From: an uncultured Chromatiaceae bacterium
GTDB taxonomy: Bacteria > Pseudomonadota > Gammaproteobacteria > DRLM01
Length of the DNA: 33,456 nt
Direction of reading: 5' to 3'
Assembly (NCBI GenBank): GCA_945787555.1
Contig: CALZJG010000115.1
Coordinates: forward strand, 1 to 33,456
Made by a program: the position numbers and the translations under genes. Positions 25,075 through 33,456 of this stretch are shown here, piece by piece. The number at the start of each line of letters is the position of its first letter. Position 1 is the stretch's first letter. A model generated the notes under the pieces. It was not told the origin of the DNA. It made no database searches and saw only the letters and a list, made by a program, of their open reading frames with translations.

Positions 25075-26244
25075 TTATTCCCCTTCCACGCCCTGTATAG
25101 GCTTGACCGTATTCCAATGTTTGCAGCCCGGGCACAGCCAATGTTGGGTCTTGCCGGTGAAACCGCAAGTATTGCAACGGTACAGCGGTTTTTCACTGAT
25201 GATGTGTTCGAACGTTTCGCTCACGAGTTGCAAGGTGCGGCAAGAATCGTCCTCGGCTTGGGCACGCGCGGCATTGATACTGACCAACTTGGCCAAGCCG
25301 CGTAAGGTAGGTCGAGTTCGCAACTGCTCACTCAAGTAGGACATGGCCTCTTCCTCGCCTTGACGCTCCCTGATGATTTCGACCAACACCAACAAAGGCG
25401 TCACGCCACCATGGGCGGCGAGCAAACGTTCCAAATAAGCACTGAGGGCGTCGAGCTTGCCGGAGCGGCGATAGCAATCGACCAGTGCCGGAACCATCTC
25501 CGACAAATAGGCCGGGTCTTGCTTCTCGACTTGCTCATAGGCGCGTATAGCGCCCTTGCAATCACCGGCCTCAGCCGCCATGGCACCGCGTAACAAGCTG
25601 GCTCGCACGCACTCCCCGTCGGCCGCCAAGGCGCGTTTTAGCAAACGCATCGCCTCGTCATCGTTATTTTTCTTGCGCGCTTGTTCGGCCAACTCACAAT
25701 AGCAATGCGCGATAATCGCGTGCTGCGCTTCGCCGCCGGCGCTTTGCAACTTGCGCAAGATAGTGATGGCTTTTTCCCATTCGCGCTCTTGTTGATAAAT
25801 GTCGCTGAGCAAGCGCAAAGCGCGCACGGTGTGCGCATCCATCGCGATCAACTCCAGGGAAAGGCTCTCCACCCGATCGAACAAACCGGCCCGCAGGTAG
25901 TCTTGTCCCAACTCGAGCAAAGCTTGAGCGCGCTGCTCCTTACTCAAGGTTGGCCTGGCGATGAGATTTTGATGAATGCGGATGGCGCGATCGACCTCAC
26001 CGCGCTGGCGGAATAGATTGCCCAGCGCCAGATGGATTTCCACCGTATCGCTGTCCACCTCCAGCATGCGCACGAACACCTCGATCGCCTTATCGGGCTG
26101 CTCGTTGAGGAGATAATTCAAGCCTTTGAAGTATTCGGGGGAAAGTGCACCGATGCTCTTACCCGCACGGCGCACATCCCGCTTCGCCAACACCCATCCT
26201 GAGGCCGCCGCCACGGGCAGCAACAGCCACAGTAGTTCATACAT
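25075..26244 (-). CDS. lapB: LPS assembly protein B (TPR protein with rubredoxin-like domain)
   Basis: LapB (YciM) is an inner-membrane-anchored cytoplasmic TPR protein. In E. coli it coordinates LPS assembly and helps FtsH degrade LpxC. The 389-residue product has an N-terminal membrane anchor ([18 protein letters not shown], 3-20) and TPR repeats from about 35 to 340. The C-terminal rubredoxin-type metal site has Cys357, Cys360, Cys371 and Cys374 (CNTCGF..CPGCKHW). Length and architecture match the family. It starts 3 bases after the lapA stop. Its position beside an O-antigen locus is consistent with a shared LPS role. Confidence 0.97.
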   Translation of the reverse strand: MYELLWLLLPVAAASGWVLAKRDVRRAGKSIGALSPEYFKGLNYLLNEQPDKAIEVFVRMLEVDSDTVEIHLALGNLFRQRGEVDRAIRIHQNLIARPTLSKEQRAQALLELGQDYLRAGLFDRVESLSLELIAMDAHTVRALRLLSDIYQQEREWEKAITILRKLQSAGGEAQHAIIAHCYCELAEQARKKNNDDEAMRLLKRALAADGECVRASLLRGAMAAEAGDCKGAIRAYEQVEKQDPAYLSEMVPALVDCYRRSGKLDALSAYLERLLAAHGGVTPLLVLVEIIRERQGEEEAMSYLSEQLRTRPTLRGLAKLVSINAARAQAEDDSCRTLQLVSETFEHIISEKPLYRCNTCGFTGKTQHWLCPGCKHWNTVKPIQGVEGE

Positions 26245-26247
26245 ACG

Positions 26248-26541
26248 TTAGGGTTGGCCCTTGATCGGCATTGCGCGCAGGCTAGCGAGTTCTCTTTCGG
26301 TGACATTCACGGTCTTACGCAGACTGCTTACTTGGCGTTTGGTTTTCATTAGTATCGCCAAACTCACCATCATGCCTAGCACCGCGCCCAAGACCAGGGC
26401 CAGCACCACCACCAATGACATGGGCGCCTCGGTAGAACCGAAATGATAATTGATTTGCACCGACTGGGCGTTCAACAGCGCGAACACCAAGCCTATGACG
26501 AATACGATGAGCAGTACTACGAACTTGATGATACGCGCCAT
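26248..26541 (-). CDS. lapA: LPS assembly protein A
   Basis: LapA (YciS) is a small inner-membrane protein that works with LapB. The 97-residue product has two hydrophobic segments (5-23 and 42-65) separated by NAQSVQINYHFGS, then a basic cytoplasmic tail with a short helical region ending in IKGQP. ATG 26541 is chosen because GGGAGGCGAA lies directly upstream; the frame is open to 26682 but that extension is unlikely. It forms a tight unit with lapB (3-base gap) downstream of ihfB. Confidence 0.95.
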   Translation of the reverse strand: MARIIKFVVLLIVFVIGLVFALLNAQSVQINYHFGSTEAPMSLVVVLALVLGAVLGMMVSLAILMKTKRQVSSLRKTVNVTERELASLRAMPIKGQP

Positions 26542-26691
26542 TTCGCCTCCCCTATTCACTCCACCGGTACACTCAGCCGGTGCACACCACCAGCCTATCG
26601 GGTCCGCCGCCACATCACGGCATCGGACACCACCACCAGTATGCCAAAGACGGCGCCGGTGCGCCTCCCCCTTGTACAGCATTAACGCCGC

Positions 26692-26979
26692 TTAAGAGTC
26701 CGATCCGTTGACGCGCTCGCGCAGTTCCTTGCCGGGTTTGAAATGAGGGACGTACTTACCGGACAATGACACGGCATCGCCCGTCTTGGGGTTGCGACCG
26801 ATGCGCGGCGGCCGATAGTGCAGCGAGAAACTGCCGAAGCCGCGTATTTCGATACGTTCACCGCTGGCCAAGGTTTGCGCCATCTGTTCGGTGAGCGTTT
26901 TGACCGCGAATTCCACGTCCTTGTAAGTGAGTTGAGTCTGTTTCTGTGCGAGTTTTTCTATCAATTCTGATTTGGTCAT
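26692..26979 (-). CDS. ihfB: Integration host factor subunit beta
   Basis: IhfB pairs with IhfA to bend DNA at specific sites. The 95-residue protein starts [11 protein letters not shown]. It contains the dimer core [28 protein letters not shown] and the beta-arm motif [17 protein letters not shown] with the intercalating Pro, then [15 protein letters not shown] 26979 has GAGGCGGGG upstream and gives the standard length; the 20 extra codons to 27039 are not expected. It follows rpsA, as in most gammaproteobacteria. Confidence 0.97.
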   Translation of the reverse strand: MTKSELIEKLAQKQTQLTYKDVEFAVKTLTEQMAQTLASGERIEIRGFGSFSLHYRPPRIGRNPKTGDAVSLSGKYVPHFKPGKELRERVNGSDS

Positions 26980-27049
26980 GATCCCCGCCTCGTTCCACAA
27001 ATCAACCAGTGGCTCTGCTCGCGCAAGGCACCGCCTCACAGGGAGCAGG

Positions 27050-27081
27050 CACCCGGACTCGCCCTGTGACGAGTCCGGGTG
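27050..27081 (-). terminator. Strong hairpin between rpsA and ihfB, no T-run
   Basis: A perfect 12-base inverted repeat (cacccggactcg at 27050-27061, cgagtccgggtg at 27070-27081) with an 8-base loop lies 13 bases beyond the rpsA stop. There is no T-run after it, so it is either a rho-dependent pause, an attenuator, or a 3'-end protecting or processing stem that separates abundant rpsA message from ihfB. Confidence 0.55.
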
Positions 27082-27093
27082 TCGCCGTTTGCC

Positions 27094-28785
27094 TTAGCCG
27101 TTATTGGGCTTGCTGTTCAACTGCTCCTTGAGCAGATCACCAAGGTTAGTGCCACCGCTGGCGGCCGAAGACTGGCGGTTATAATCCTCCACTACCTCGG
27201 CTTCCTCAGCACTGTCCTTGGCCTTGATGGACAGTATGATGGTGCGGTTCTTGCGATCCACGCCGGTGAACTTGGCCTCGACCGCATCGCCGACGTTCAG
27301 CAAGGTGCGCGCGTCTTCCACGCGATCGCGTGACAGCTCGGAGGCACGCAGATGACCTTCCACGCCATCCGCCAACTCCAGGATGGCGCCCTTGGCATCA
27401 ACTTCCTTCACCGTGCCTTTGACGATAGTACCCTTGGGATATTGCGCCACGTAGTTGGACCAGGGATCCTGTTCCAATTGCTTCACGCCCAGTGAAATAC
27501 GCTCGCGCTCGGCGTCGATGGCCAGCACCACCGCTTCAATCTCATCACCCTTCTTATAATTGCGCACGGCATCCTCGCCGGTGGCATTCCAGGACAGGTC
27601 GGAAAGATGCAGCAAACCGTCGATGCTCCCATCCAATCCGACGAAAATGCCGAAATCGGTGATGGACTTGATGGCGCCGGCAACGCGATCACCCTTCTTA
27701 TGGGTGGCGGCAAACTCTTCCCAGGGATTGGCACGGCACTGTTTCATGCCCAGGGAAATGCGGCGACGCTCTTCGTCGATGTCCAGCACCGTGACTTCCA
27801 CATCATCACCCAAGTGCACCACTTTCGAGGGATGGATGTTCTTGTTGGTCCAGTCCATCTCGGAAACGTGTACCAGACCTTCCACGCCGTTTTCGATTTC
27901 GACGAAACAGCCATAATCAGCGATGTTGGTGACCTTGCCGAACAGGCGGGTAGTAACAGGATAACGGCGCGCGATATCGACCCACGGATCCTCGCCCAAC
28001 TGTTTGAGGCCCAGGGAGACGCGTTGCCGTTCGCGATCGAACTTGAGCACTTTCACATCGATCTCGTCACCGACGTTCACCACCTCGGAAGGTTGCTTGA
28101 CACGTTTCCACGCCATGTCGGTGATGTGCAACAAGCCATCGATGCCGCCCAGATCCACGAAGGCGCCGTAATCGGTGAGGTTCTTGACGATACCCTTGAC
28201 CACTTGGCCTTCTTGCAAATTGGCAAGTAAGGTATCGCGCTCGGCACTGGTTTCCTGCTCGACCACCGCGCGCCGTGACACCACCACGTTGTTGCGACGT
28301 CGATCAAGCTTGACCACTTTGAATTCGAGGTCCTTACCTTCCAGGTAGCTGGGATCGCGCACCGGGCGCACATCGACCAACGAACCAGGGAGGAATGCGC
28401 GCACATCGCCGATTTCCACGGTAAAACCGCCTTTGACCTTGCCGGTGAGCAGGCCGTGCACGGTTTCGCTGTTTTCCTGCGCCTTCTCTAGCATCGTCCA
28501 AGTACGCGCGCGCTTGGCTTTTTCATGCGACAAACGCGTTTCACCGAAACCGTCCTCGACGGTCTCCAGCGCCACTTCCACCTCGTCACCCACCGCCACT
28601 TCGGGCTCACCGCCCGTGTCGCCGCGGAACTGTTCGATGGGGATCGCGCTCTCGGACTTCAGTCCGGCGTTGACGATGACCACGTCGGGGCGGATTTCCA
28701 CCACCGTGGCGCTGACGATGACGCCAGGTCGCATCTTTTTCGCGACCTGACTCTCTTCAAATAGTTGTGCAAAGCTTTCGCTCAT
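27094..28785 (-). CDS. rpsA: 30S ribosomal protein S1
   Basis: S1 brings mRNA to the 30S subunit and binds single-stranded RNA. The 563-residue protein has six S1/OB repeats, at roughly 20-88, 106-172, 192-260, 277-347, 364-434 and 451-520. Conserved GxxxxITDYGAFV-type strands are seen ([40 protein letters not shown]). It opens with [11 protein letters not shown], as in gammaproteobacteria. The upstream site is poor (AAGG only 4 bases from the ATG), which fits the known weak, structure-controlled initiation and self-regulation of rpsA. The order cmk-rpsA-ihfB is conserved. Confidence 0.98.
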   Translation of the reverse strand: MSESFAQLFEESQVAKKMRPGVIVSATVVEIRPDVVIVNAGLKSESAIPIEQFRGDTGGEPEVAVGDEVEVALETVEDGFGETRLSHEKAKRARTWTMLEKAQENSETVHGLLTGKVKGGFTVEIGDVRAFLPGSLVDVRPVRDPSYLEGKDLEFKVVKLDRRRNNVVVSRRAVVEQETSAERDTLLANLQEGQVVKGIVKNLTDYGAFVDLGGIDGLLHITDMAWKRVKQPSEVVNVGDEIDVKVLKFDRERQRVSLGLKQLGEDPWVDIARRYPVTTRLFGKVTNIADYGCFVEIENGVEGLVHVSEMDWTNKNIHPSKVVHLGDDVEVTVLDIDEERRRISLGMKQCRANPWEEFAATHKKGDRVAGAIKSITDFGIFVGLDGSIDGLLHLSDLSWNATGEDAVRNYKKGDEIEAVVLAIDAERERISLGVKQLEQDPWSNYVAQYPKGTIVKGTVKEVDAKGAILELADGVEGHLRASELSRDRVEDARTLLNVGDAVEAKFTGVDRKNRTIILSIKAKDSAEEAEVVEDYNRQSSAASGGTNLGDLLKEQLNSKPNNG

Positions 28786-28942
28786 GGAACCTTAACCCTT
28801 GACTCGGCAGTAGCGCCGAACCGTGTTGACCGCATTAGCGCGGATGTTGAAAAACGTCCTATCGCACTCCCGCGAACGGACTCCCTAACAGAAAAAAATA
28901 GCCCATCTCCGCATCCCGTGCAGTGGAGCTAATCCAATAACC

Positions 28943-29629
28943 TTACGACCTGGCCTGCCATTCGACCAGTACGCGCTTCACCACTTCATCAATACCCGCC
29001 GTCGTGGTATCGACCACCACCGCGTCGGGCGCTGATTTCAGGGGGGAAACGCTACGTGCACTGTCGCGCGCATCGCGCTCGGCGAGTTCACCTAAAATGC
29101 GCTGTAGATTAACACTCATCCCCTTGTCGTTCAACTGCTTATGGCGACGCCGCGCCCGCTCCTCACGGCTGGCAGTGAGATAGATTTTTAGATTCGCCGC
29201 GGGAAAGACCACCGTCCCCATATCGCGCCCGTCCGCGACCAAGCCCGGCGGCTCTTGGAATGCGCGCTGGCGCGCCAACAAGGCCTGTCGCACACTGGGT
29301 AACGCCGCCACCACGGACGCGCCTTGACCACATTCCTCACTGCGAATAGTCTCGGTGACATCCTCGCCTTCGAGCCAGATTCGGGCCTCAAAGTCGACCT
29401 CATCGGATTCAAATTCTACATCGAGATGAGCCGCTAACGTCTTGATATTAAACTCATCGCCTAAGGCAATCGAGTGATGTATGGCCGCCAAAGCCACCAA
29501 GCGATAGAGGGCGCCGCTATCGAGAAAATGCCAACCTAATTGGCGCGCCAACAAGCGACTGACCGTCCCCTTACCGGAGCCGCCGGGGCCGTCGATGGTA
29601 ATAACCGGCGCTGTATTTAATTCCGTCAT
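28943..29629 (-). CDS. cmk: Cytidylate kinase
   Basis: Cmk phosphorylates CMP and dCMP with ATP. The 228-residue P-loop kinase has [13 protein letters not shown] at 10-22, FLDSGALYR near 35-43, and the CMP-binding region [15 protein letters not shown], followed by the lid [15 protein letters not shown] and [15 protein letters not shown]. All are conserved and the length is normal. The ATG at 29629 follows the aroA stop by 28 bases. It lies in the conserved aroA-cmk-rpsA block. Confidence 0.97.
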   Translation of the reverse strand: MTELNTAPVITIDGPGGSGKGTVSRLLARQLGWHFLDSGALYRLVALAAIHHSIALGDEFNIKTLAAHLDVEFESDEVDFEARIWLEGEDVTETIRSEECGQGASVVAALPSVRQALLARQRAFQEPPGLVADGRDMGTVVFPAANLKIYLTASREERARRRHKQLNDKGMSVNLQRILGELAERDARDSARSVSPLKSAPDAVVVDTTTAGIDEVVKRVLVEWQARS

Positions 29630-29657
29630 GAATAACTACTCTTCAATCCTTTAGGGG

Positions 29658-30968
29658 TTAATCTTCAAATTGAGTGACGCGGATGCCCGCCCCGTGCGCC
29701 AAGCCGACAAAATTGGGAAAGGAGGTGGCGACATTGGCGCAATCGTCTATATTGATAGGCGTTTGTGCACGCAAGGCCGCCATTGTGAAGGCCATCGCTA
29801 TGCGATGATCACCATGACTATCGACTTCTCCACCGCCGATGACGCCGCCCTGTATGATCATCCCATCTGGTGTCGGCCGCGCAGCGATGCCCAACGCCTG
29901 AAGACCATCCGCCATGACTTGGATGCGGTCGCTCTCCTTCACCCGCAGTTCCTCGGCACCGCTGAGCACGGTCTCACCCTCCGCGCAGGCGGCGGCGATG
30001 AACAACACGGGGAATTCGTCAATGGCCAGCGGCACTTGGTCTTCAGGGATGCGGATACCGCGCAAACGACGGCTGCGCACGCGGATGTCCGCGACCGGCT
30101 CGCCGCCCACTTCCGCCTCATTTATTACTTCAATATCCGCGCCCATCTCTTTGAGTATATTAATAACTCCTATGCGAGTCGGATTGATGCCAACATGCTC
30201 GACCAGCAAATCCGAACCCTCGGAGATGGCGGCCCCGACCAGGAAAAACGCGGCCGAGGAAATGTCCGCGGGAACGTCGATGGTGTTTGCCGTCATGCGC
30301 CCTCCACCGCTCAGGCACGCCGTCGCGCCGTCGCGCTGCAGCGGATAGCCGAAGCCTTGCAGCATGCGTTCGGTATGGTCGCGCGTCGGCGCCGGCTCGG
30401 TGACACAAGTCCGTCCGGCGGCGTATAAGCCGGCCAACAGCAACGAGGATTTGACCTGCGCGCTGGCCATCGGCATTTGATACTCGATGCCGCGCAGAGT
30501 CTGGCCACCCCGTATGGTCAGCGGCGGTGTACCGCTCGGACTGGTCTCGATGACCGCGCCCATCTCCGCCAGCGGCACCGTTACCCGCTTCATGGGGCGC
30601 TGGGTCAGCGAGCTGTCGCCGGTCATCACCACATCGAAAGCTTGCCCGGCCATCAAGCCCGCCAGCAAACGCATCGAGGTGCCGGAATTTCCCAAATACA
30701 ACGGCTCGCTAGGTGCGCGCAGACCATGCAATCCCACCCCATGGAGGGTGACGCGCCCATCACGCGGGCCCTCGATGCGCACTCCCATGGCACGGAAGGC
30801 GTTCAAGGTGGCGAGGCAGTCCTCGCCTTCCAAAAATCCACTCACCTCGGTCACGCCTTCAGCCAAAGCACCCAGCATGATGGAACGATGGGAAATAGAC
30901 TTGTCGCCGGCTACGCGCACGCGCCCGGTCAATTTGCCACCCGGGGCGACTCTAAATCGAACACTCAT
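29658..30968 (-). CDS. aroA: 3-phosphoshikimate 1-carboxyvinyltransferase (EPSP synthase)
   Basis: AroA joins PEP to shikimate-3-phosphate in chorismate synthesis. The 436-residue protein has GDKSISHR at 21-28 with the substrate-binding Lys, LGNSGTSMR at 92-100, the central SAQVKSSLLLAGL segment, IDEFPVLFIAAACAEG, and RVKESDR (seen as LRVKESDRI), with DHRIAMAF near the end. It is a free-standing enzyme here, not fused to TyrA as in Pseudomonas. ATG 30968 lies 18 bases after the tyrA stop, so the genes are likely cotranscribed. Confidence 0.97.
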   Translation of the reverse strand: MSVRFRVAPGGKLTGRVRVAGDKSISHRSIMLGALAEGVTEVSGFLEGEDCLATLNAFRAMGVRIEGPRDGRVTLHGVGLHGLRAPSEPLYLGNSGTSMRLLAGLMAGQAFDVVMTGDSSLTQRPMKRVTVPLAEMGAVIETSPSGTPPLTIRGGQTLRGIEYQMPMASAQVKSSLLLAGLYAAGRTCVTEPAPTRDHTERMLQGFGYPLQRDGATACLSGGGRMTANTIDVPADISSAAFFLVGAAISEGSDLLVEHVGINPTRIGVINILKEMGADIEVINEAEVGGEPVADIRVRSRRLRGIRIPEDQVPLAIDEFPVLFIAAACAEGETVLSGAEELRVKESDRIQVMADGLQALGIAARPTPDGMIIQGGVIGGGEVDSHGDHRIAMAFTMAALRAQTPINIDDCANVATSFPNFVGLAHGAGIRVTQFED

Positions 30969-30986
30969 GATGCATAGATTTCCAAA

Positions 30987-31886
30987 TTAATGATCTGTTT
31001 TGTCTTTAACACGGCTCTTGACGCTGTTTTGGGCACTGTATTGATCGCGCGCCTTCTTGGCGCGCGAGAACACATGCAAGATGCGCTCGCCGTCCGCCGC
31101 AGCGATGGCGTCACGCAAGGCGGTCAAATCATGTTGATAACGATCCAGCACCGCCACCAGCGGCGCGCGGTTGGCCAGACAGATGTCCCGCCATATGGCC
31201 GGATCACTCGAGGCAATCCGGGTGAAATCGTGAAAACCGCCAGCGGCGTAGCGGAAAATTTCCGCCTTCTCCTGCATGCGCGCCAAGGTATCGACCAAGG
31301 CATAGGCGAGCATATGCGGCAAATGACTGGTGGCGGCCAACACCTCATCATGATGGGCCACGCTCATTTCCACGACCTCGGCGCCGGCCTGTTGCCACAA
31401 ACGCCGCACGCTGTTCACCGCCTCACGCTCCGTGATCGGCAAAGGCGTCAGTATCACCCGCCGCTGCGCGAACAAGTCCGCGAATGAGGCCTCCACCCCG
31501 CTCTGCTCGGTGCCGGCGATGGGATGTCCGGGCACGAAACGCCGCGGCATCGCTCCGAACTCCCGCTCGGCCGCCGCCACGACACTCCCCTTGGCGCTGC
31601 CGACATCCGTCACAATGGCGTCAGGTCGCAACGACTCGGCGACGGCGCGCATCACACTCTCCATCGCTCCCAACGGCACGGCCAACACCACCATGTCCGC
31701 CGCAGCCACCGCCTGCGCGAGATCGGTAGTGTAACGATCGATGACACCCAACTCCACCGCGCGCGCGAGCTGCGCCCCGTCACGACCGCCGCCGACGATT
31801 TCACGACAAGCACCGGCCCGTCGCGCGGCGCGCGCCAGCGAACCGCCGATCAATCCCACGCCGATGATGCAGAGACGGTCGATCAT
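30987..31886 (-). CDS. tyrA: Prephenate/arogenate dehydrogenase
   Basis: TyrA oxidatively decarboxylates prephenate (or arogenate) toward tyrosine. The 299-residue protein has the NAD-binding GVGLIGGS at 9-16, TDVGSAKG, the substrate motif GHPIAGTEQSG, and SVAHHDEVLAATSHLPH with the catalytic His. FHDFTRIASSDPAIWRDI is also diagnostic. It lacks a chorismate mutase or AroA fusion. I use ATG 31886; the alternative is TTG 31898, four codons earlier. The tail ending in DKTDH is basic and probably disordered. Confidence 0.96.
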   Translation of the reverse strand: MIDRLCIIGVGLIGGSLARAARRAGACREIVGGGRDGAQLARAVELGVIDRYTTDLAQAVAAADMVVLAVPLGAMESVMRAVAESLRPDAIVTDVGSAKGSVVAAAEREFGAMPRRFVPGHPIAGTEQSGVEASFADLFAQRRVILTPLPITEREAVNSVRRLWQQAGAEVVEMSVAHHDEVLAATSHLPHMLAYALVDTLARMQEKAEIFRYAAGGFHDFTRIASSDPAIWRDICLANRAPLVAVLDRYQHDLTALRDAIAAADGERILHVFSRAKKARDQYSAQNSVKSRVKDKTDH

Positions 31887-32178
31887 GATAGAAGGCAATC
31901 TAACGGATTCATTTCCGAAAACAACGTCAACTAAACCTCATGCTGTGCCAGTGTGCCATCACCTCGACAACCGTCAGCGGCGAGAGCGCCCGCCTCTTAT
32001 CCCTCTCCCGCCGACAGGGAGAACGCAGCGAGGGGAGGCGGAGCCGGCGGGGGTAAGGGCCTGCCCAGGCCATGCCAACCTACGCCAAGCGCTTCGCATC
32101 CTTCCCCACGCCCTCACCCAGCCCGTGGAAGTAGAAACGTCGTACACCAGACCGACGGCAAAGCCCGGCAATCACCCA
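31887..32178. repeat. Intergenic region with degenerate C-rich/G-rich repeat
   Basis: The gap between the DAHP synthase and tyrA has no supportable gene. It contains ccctctcccg (32000-32009) followed by ccgacagggagaacgcagcg and a G-rich arm ending about 32058, an imperfect member of the palindromic family at 20351 and 21816. Overlapping frames on both strands (181 and 220 codons) are composition artefacts. Confidence 0.55.
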
Positions 32179-33195
32179 TCAGACTTCCCGTCCCAACGCC
32201 CCAGCAATCGCGCCCAACTCGCCCATCAAGGTCGCGAGCTCTTGCGGACTCAAGGCCTGGTCAGCATCACACCAGGCTTCCGACGGACAGGGATGCATTT
32301 CCACCAACAAACCATCGGCGCCCGCCGCCACCGCCGCGCGCGCCAGCGCCGGCACCATCCACGCCTTGCCGCCGGCGTGACTGGGATCGACGATTACCGG
32401 TAAATGCGTCTCGCGCTTCAAAACGGGAATGGCGGTCACGTCGAGCATATTGCGATAGTAAGTCTCGAAACTGCGCACGCCGCGCTCACAAAAAATGATG
32501 TTGTGATTGCCGCCGGCAGCGATGTATTCCGCCGCCATCAGCCATTCGGAGATGGTCGCCGACATGCCGCGCTTGAGGATCACCGGCTTATGCACCTTGC
32601 CCACTTCCTTGAGCAAGTCGAAATTCGCCATGTTGCGCGTACCGATCTGGATTACATCCACTTCGTTTTTCAAAAATTTGTCGAGCATGCGCACATCCAT
32701 CAACTCGGTAACGATGGGCAGATGATGTCTATCCGCCGCTTGGCGGAACATTTCCAAGCCCTGCACACCCGTACCCTGGAAGGCATAGGGGCTGGTGCGC
32801 GGCTTGAACGCGCCGCCGCGCATTAAACGACACCCAGCTTCCGCCACCGAGGCGGCGGCCGAGTCCATCTGCGGTTGTGTCTCCACCGAACAAGGTCCGG
32901 CGATGACCTGAATCTGCTTACCACCGATCGGCACGTCCTTGACGTTGACGATACTGTTCTCAGGATGTGAATCGCGGGAGACGATCTTATAAGGCTTCAT
33001 CACCCGCACGACGTTATCCACGCCGGGGATGACTTCCAACGCCTCCATATCGATCTTGCGCTCATCGCCGATGGCGCCTATGACAGTACGCTCTATGCCG
33101 CGGGATACATGCGCGCCCATACCCATGGCCTTGAGTTTTGCTTCCACGGCGTGTATCTGCTGCTCGCCGCTGTCCGCTCTCATGATGATGATCAT
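32179..33195 (-). CDS. aroF: 3-deoxy-7-phosphoheptulonate synthase, type I-beta (ferredoxin-like regulatory domain)
   Basis: This DAHP synthase condenses PEP and erythrose-4-phosphate, the entry step of the shikimate pathway. The 338-residue protein has an N-terminal ferredoxin-like domain (about 1-68; ADSGEQQIHAVEAKL..IPGVDNVVRV) that binds aromatic feedback inhibitors in this class. The barrel follows with VIAGPCSVE at 97-105, RGGAFKPRTSPYAFQG at 126-141, KRGMSAT and VDPSHAGGK. This is the I-beta type, not the AroFGH I-alpha type of E. coli. ATG 33195 has AGAGGTAG upstream; ATG 33183 is an alternative. It lies between pheA and tyrA. The symbol follows common annotation of this type. Confidence 0.95.
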   Translation of the reverse strand: MIIIMRADSGEQQIHAVEAKLKAMGMGAHVSRGIERTVIGAIGDERKIDMEALEVIPGVDNVVRVMKPYKIVSRDSHPENSIVNVKDVPIGGKQIQVIAGPCSVETQPQMDSAAASVAEAGCRLMRGGAFKPRTSPYAFQGTGVQGLEMFRQAADRHHLPIVTELMDVRMLDKFLKNEVDVIQIGTRNMANFDLLKEVGKVHKPVILKRGMSATISEWLMAAEYIAAGGNHNIIFCERGVRSFETYYRNMLDVTAIPVLKRETHLPVIVDPSHAGGKAWMVPALARAAVAAGADGLLVEMHPCPSEAWCDADQALSPQELATLMGELGAIAGALGREV

Positions 33196-33303
33196 CGTTC
33201 TACCTCTATACTCAATAAACGTTATTCAAATACCCTAAGCCGCTTATATCACGCATCGCGCTGCCGGCCTCGGCATTTGGTCACAAGCTGGTCGTGCGCG
33301 CCA

Positions 33304-33456
33304 TCACAATACCGCGCGAGGATAAGAGCCCAACACTTTCAGCATCGCCGCCTCAGTGGCCAATTCTTGCAACGCCGCCGCGACCTTGGCCTCGCGCGCA
33401 TGGCCTGCGATATCGACAAAGAAAACGTATTCCCACATGCCACGGCGCGACGGCCG
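33304..33456 (-). CDS. pheA: Chorismate mutase/prephenate dehydratase, C-terminal end (partial)
   Basis: The last 50 codons of a gene that continues beyond the window read RRGMWEYVFFVDIAGH, a helical EAKVAAALQELA segment, then LKVLGSYPRAVL and TGA at 33306-33304. This is the end of the ACT regulatory domain of PheA, where the VLGSYPRA motif closes the protein. Its product leads to phenylalanine. The 108 bases between its stop and the DAHP synthase start hold the synthase ribosome site and no clear terminator, so the aromatic genes may share a transcript. Confidence 0.92.
   Translation of the reverse strand, partial: RPSRRGMWEYVFFVDIAGHAREAKVAAALQELATEAAMLKVLGSYPRAVL

Noticed and set aside
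27607-28230. 207-codon plus-strand frame inside rpsA
   Set aside because: It is antisense to six-repeat S1 coding sequence; the length comes from codon bias of rpsA.
29670-30428. 252-codon plus-strand frame opposite aroA
   Set aside because: It is antisense to a fully conserved aroA; no motif seen.
31741-32498. Long plus-strand frames across the tyrA-aroF gap
   Set aside because: They run antisense into both genes and through a repeat; Pro/Arg/His-rich, no ribosome site.

Overview
This window looks like the chromosome of a gammaproteobacterium, roughly mid-to-high GC. The right half carries a gene order typical of that class: pheA, a DAHP synthase, tyrA, aroA, cmk, rpsA, ihfB, lapA, lapB, pyrF. 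The genus cannot be named from the sequence. Every gene I can support is on the minus strand, so transcription runs from high to low coordinates across the whole 33 kb. No tRNA, rRNA, CRISPR array or intact insertion sequence was seen.

Region by region, in the direction of transcription. (1) 33456-23946 is the conserved core. It holds the C-terminal end of pheA, a type I-beta DAHP synthase, tyrA and aroA (aromatic amino acids), cmk, rpsA, ihfB, the LPS-assembly pair lapA/lapB, pyrF, and a small secreted ComEA-type helix-hairpin-helix protein that ends at a clear intrinsic terminator. (2) 23945-17413 holds nucleotide-sugar genes: manC (GDP-mannose) and the complete dTDP-L-rhamnose set rfbB, rfbA, rfbC, rfbD. 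These are separated by intergenic stretches full of dispersed palindromic repeats. (3) 17259-10386 starts with an EPS-associated MarR-type regulator with a palindromic operator candidate on its own promoter. Next come a divergent GDP-fucose-synthase paralogue, a large two-domain glycosyltransferase, the Wzm/Wzt O-antigen ABC exporter and an FkbM-like methyltransferase; the last four are joined by stop/start overlaps. (4) 10049-5415 is a fully overlapping four-gene cassette: a GtrB-like polyprenyl-phosphate glycosyltransferase, a methyltransferase, a GtrA-like flippase and an 834-residue polytopic membrane protein. It resembles a serotype-conversion (gtr) module with an added methyltransferase. 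(5) 5249-202 holds gmd, a canonical fcl, a GT2 and a GT4 glycosyltransferase and an SDR-family sugar epimerase/reductase.

Read together, the left 23 kb is an O-antigen/LPS locus. It makes GDP-mannose, GDP-L-fucose and dTDP-L-rhamnose, polymerises them on the cytoplasmic side, and exports the chain by the ABC (Wzm/Wzt) route. Wzt has the extra C-terminal carbohydrate-recognition domain, which implies a specific terminal modification; the FkbM protein encoded next to it is the best candidate for that step. The gtr-like cassette would decorate the chain in the periplasm. The placement beside rpsA-ihfB-lapAB parallels the O-antigen locus position known in Pseudomonas. Phosphomannomutase, an initiating polyprenyl-phosphate sugar transferase and Wzx/Wzy are absent from the window.

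The most unusual items are the gtr-methyltransferase-polytopic cassette, the duplicated and diverged fcl, the two-domain glycosyltransferase, and the MarR promoter/operator arrangement.
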